Assembly (NCBI GenBank): GCA_964352775.1
Contig: CAYGTK010000011.1
Coordinates: forward strand, 1 to 33,725
Direction: 5' to 3'
Length of the DNA: 33,725 bases
Source of the DNA: CAYGTK01 sp964352775
GTDB taxonomy: Bacteria; Bacteroidota; Bacteroidia; Chitinophagales; CAIOSU01
The translations under genes were made by a program, and so were the position numbers. Under the pieces are notes generated by a model, which was not told the DNA's origin, ran no database searches, and saw only the letters and a program-made list of their open reading frames with translations. Below are positions 32,589-33,725 of this stretch, in pieces; within the stretch, counting starts at the first letter, position 1; each line of letters starts with the position of its first letter.

Positions 32589-33725
32589 TTCAATCGCTCA
32601 AAAGCCTTTAGCCAGCGGTCGGGTAATTCATCATTACAGGCTTTTTGATAATCGCTGTAAGAGCATGGCACCAAGTAATTACGCTCCTCTCCTTCTTCTG
32701 TGGCATCTGGCACTTGCAACCACCATCGGCTAGTACTTTTACTTTTCCAGAAAGTCAGTTCGTGTTCCCCATCAGTCATGTTAACTATAAATTTGAAGTG
32801 CTCTCCTTTACTTTCCTCAGGGCGATCGCTTTTACGGTTCGATACTCCTTCCATAAAATACCACACCATTTGGGCAGCAAGTTGAGCTGATCGGTCACGT
32901 TCATCCCACTCCACATTTAAGCCATATAGCCCAAATGACTTTAACCTATCACTCAATCCTGCATATCTGCATATCTGGCAAGCTTCTTCTGCATAAAACC
33001 CATTTGGCGTAGGCATGCCATGTGCTGGCATATCACTAGCCCGGATAGCTGCTACATCAAAACTTAAAAGATCGGCATCGCGAACTATTGGCTCCGCCTC
33101 TTCCATATCATTCCTTAACTCACCTAAACGATATTGATCGAACCGCAACTTCTCTAAAGTGTCTTCCGATCGGGTGGGAACAAAGTAGGTCTGATAGCCC
33201 ATGAGTGTGAAATTGAACAAATAGTTCGGTGAATGACTTAGCAAGTGCATCAAGAAATTCTCATCGGTCACTTCTTCATCCATTTCTATTCCATCTACTC
33301 GTTCATCTACCACTACCACATTTATTGGTTTGTCTAAATGCTCAAAACCCTGATACTGGGCATAGGTAAGGTCATGACTACCTCCTATCACTATCGGTAG
33401 AACGCCAACATTCAAACATTCATTCACCACACTACTCAATGGAAAGTAGGTGTCATTCATTGTTGCTCCGCCAGCAATATTCCCAAGGTCAACAATTCGT
33501 AAATGTTCAGCAGGCTGTGTCAAATTATACAAAGCAGCCCTAACTTCGTCAGCCGCTTTAGCACAGCCTTTATTGTTAAGTGAGCCCCTGTCTTCATTCA
33601 CACCAACTATAGCTAAATGAAATCCCTCCACATTGCCACTAGTATCTTCATAAAACACTACCTGCTTTCCAAGCTTATAATGAGCCAATTCTTGCCACTC
33701 GGCACGCTTTTCCTCCCCTATTTGC
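32585..33725 (-). CDS. Arginase/formimidoylglutamase-fold protein with altered metal site, 5' end outside window
   Basis: The frame is open to the right edge: an in-frame TTG lies at 33688, but coding sequence (IGEEKRAEWQELAHYKLG) continues through it, so the true start is probably beyond 33725. At least 379 residues. The ureohydrolase fold is shown by LAIVGVNEDRGS, IVIGGSHDLTYAQ (GGSHD, first metal histidine kept), then VVVDERVDG where the family has DAHxD, and LSFDVAAIRASDMP where it has SFDVDxxDP. At least two metal ligands are thus replaced, so ordinary arginase-type activity is doubtful. A Bacteroidota-specific relative of this kind is often annotated formimidoylglutamase. Confidence 0.8.
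   Translation of the reverse strand, partial: QIGEEKRAEWQELAHYKLGKQVVFYEDTSGNVEGFHLAIVGVNEDRGSLNNKGCAKAADEVRAALYNLTQPAEHLRIVDLGNIAGGATMNDTYFPLSSVVNECLNVGVLPIVIGGSHDLTYAQYQGFEHLDKPINVVVVDERVDGIEMDEEVTDENFLMHLLSHSPNYLFNFTLMGYQTYFVPTRSEDTLEKLRFDQYRLGELRNDMEEAEPIVRDADLLSFDVAAIRASDMPAHGMPTPNGFYAEEACQICRYAGLSDRLKSFGLYGLNVEWDERDRSAQLAAQMVWYFMEGVSNRKSDRPEESKGEHFKFIVNMTDGEHELTFWKSKSTSRWWLQVPDATEEGEERNYLVPCSYSDYQKACNDELPDRWLKAFERLN

Noticed and set aside
1..33725. Search for CRISPR arrays, tRNA/rRNA genes, insertion sequences, phage or defence genes
   Set aside because: No regular short repeats, transposase, integrase, terminal repeats or RNA gene recognised by eye.

Overview
The window comes from a member of the Bacteroidota, probably Flavobacteriales-like or a close relative. 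It carries four type IX secretion/gliding genes (porU, porV, a porP/sprF-family gene and gldJ). It also has several large secreted proteins with PKD domains and T9SS C-terminal sorting domains, TAnnTTTG-type promoter boxes, A/T-rich spacers, and starts without Shine-Dalgarno sequences. I see no rRNA, tRNA, CRISPR array, insertion sequence or phage gene. No stretch above 300 bases lacks a gene; the longest spacer (11347-11616) shows nothing I recognise apart from being a divergent intergenic region.

Layout. 1-1428 (minus): the N-terminal part of a large PKD-type surface protein running off the left edge, preceded by an alpha/beta hydrolase. 1485-6354 (plus): a compact operon of a double amidohydrolase, a second amidohydrolase that has lost its metal site, and a DinB-like protein; then a separate secreted TPR protein (6543-7157). 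7244-11346 (minus): a three-gene cluster of T9SS cargo type, consisting of a PKD/dockerin/cohesin-like protein, a 78-residue orphan sorting-domain miniprotein, and an 809-residue protein of five alternating Kazal and PKD domains. 11617-16199: housekeeping and accessory genes (a conserved helical protein, trmB, a TrpF-like protein, an alkyltransferase-like protein, citrate synthase). 16285-19092 (minus): eamA-yicC-gmk-apaG, closed by a 62-base perfect palindrome that can terminate both this operon and the converging gltA. 19128-23337: a divergent pair, a giant beta-propeller/outer-membrane-barrel fusion and a metallo-beta-lactamase-fold hydrolase, sharing a palindromic promoter. 23347-32588: the T9SS/gliding block porV-porU (minus) diverging from porP/sprF-gldJ-murF (plus). 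32585 to the right edge (minus): an arginase-fold protein that has lost metal ligands and whose start lies outside the window.

How the genes fit together. PorU (sortase) and PorV (shuttle) process and release proteins carrying a C-terminal sorting domain, and the cargo cluster at 7244-11346 encodes such proteins. GldJ and the PorP/SprF-family protein belong to the gliding/secretion apparatus. A recurring theme is enzyme folds with missing catalytic residues: two amidohydrolase domains, a TrpF-like barrel, an alkyltransferase-like protein, an arginase-fold protein and a peptidase-like domain. The least described part is the cargo cluster, especially the Kazal-PKD array and its orphan sorting-domain partner.
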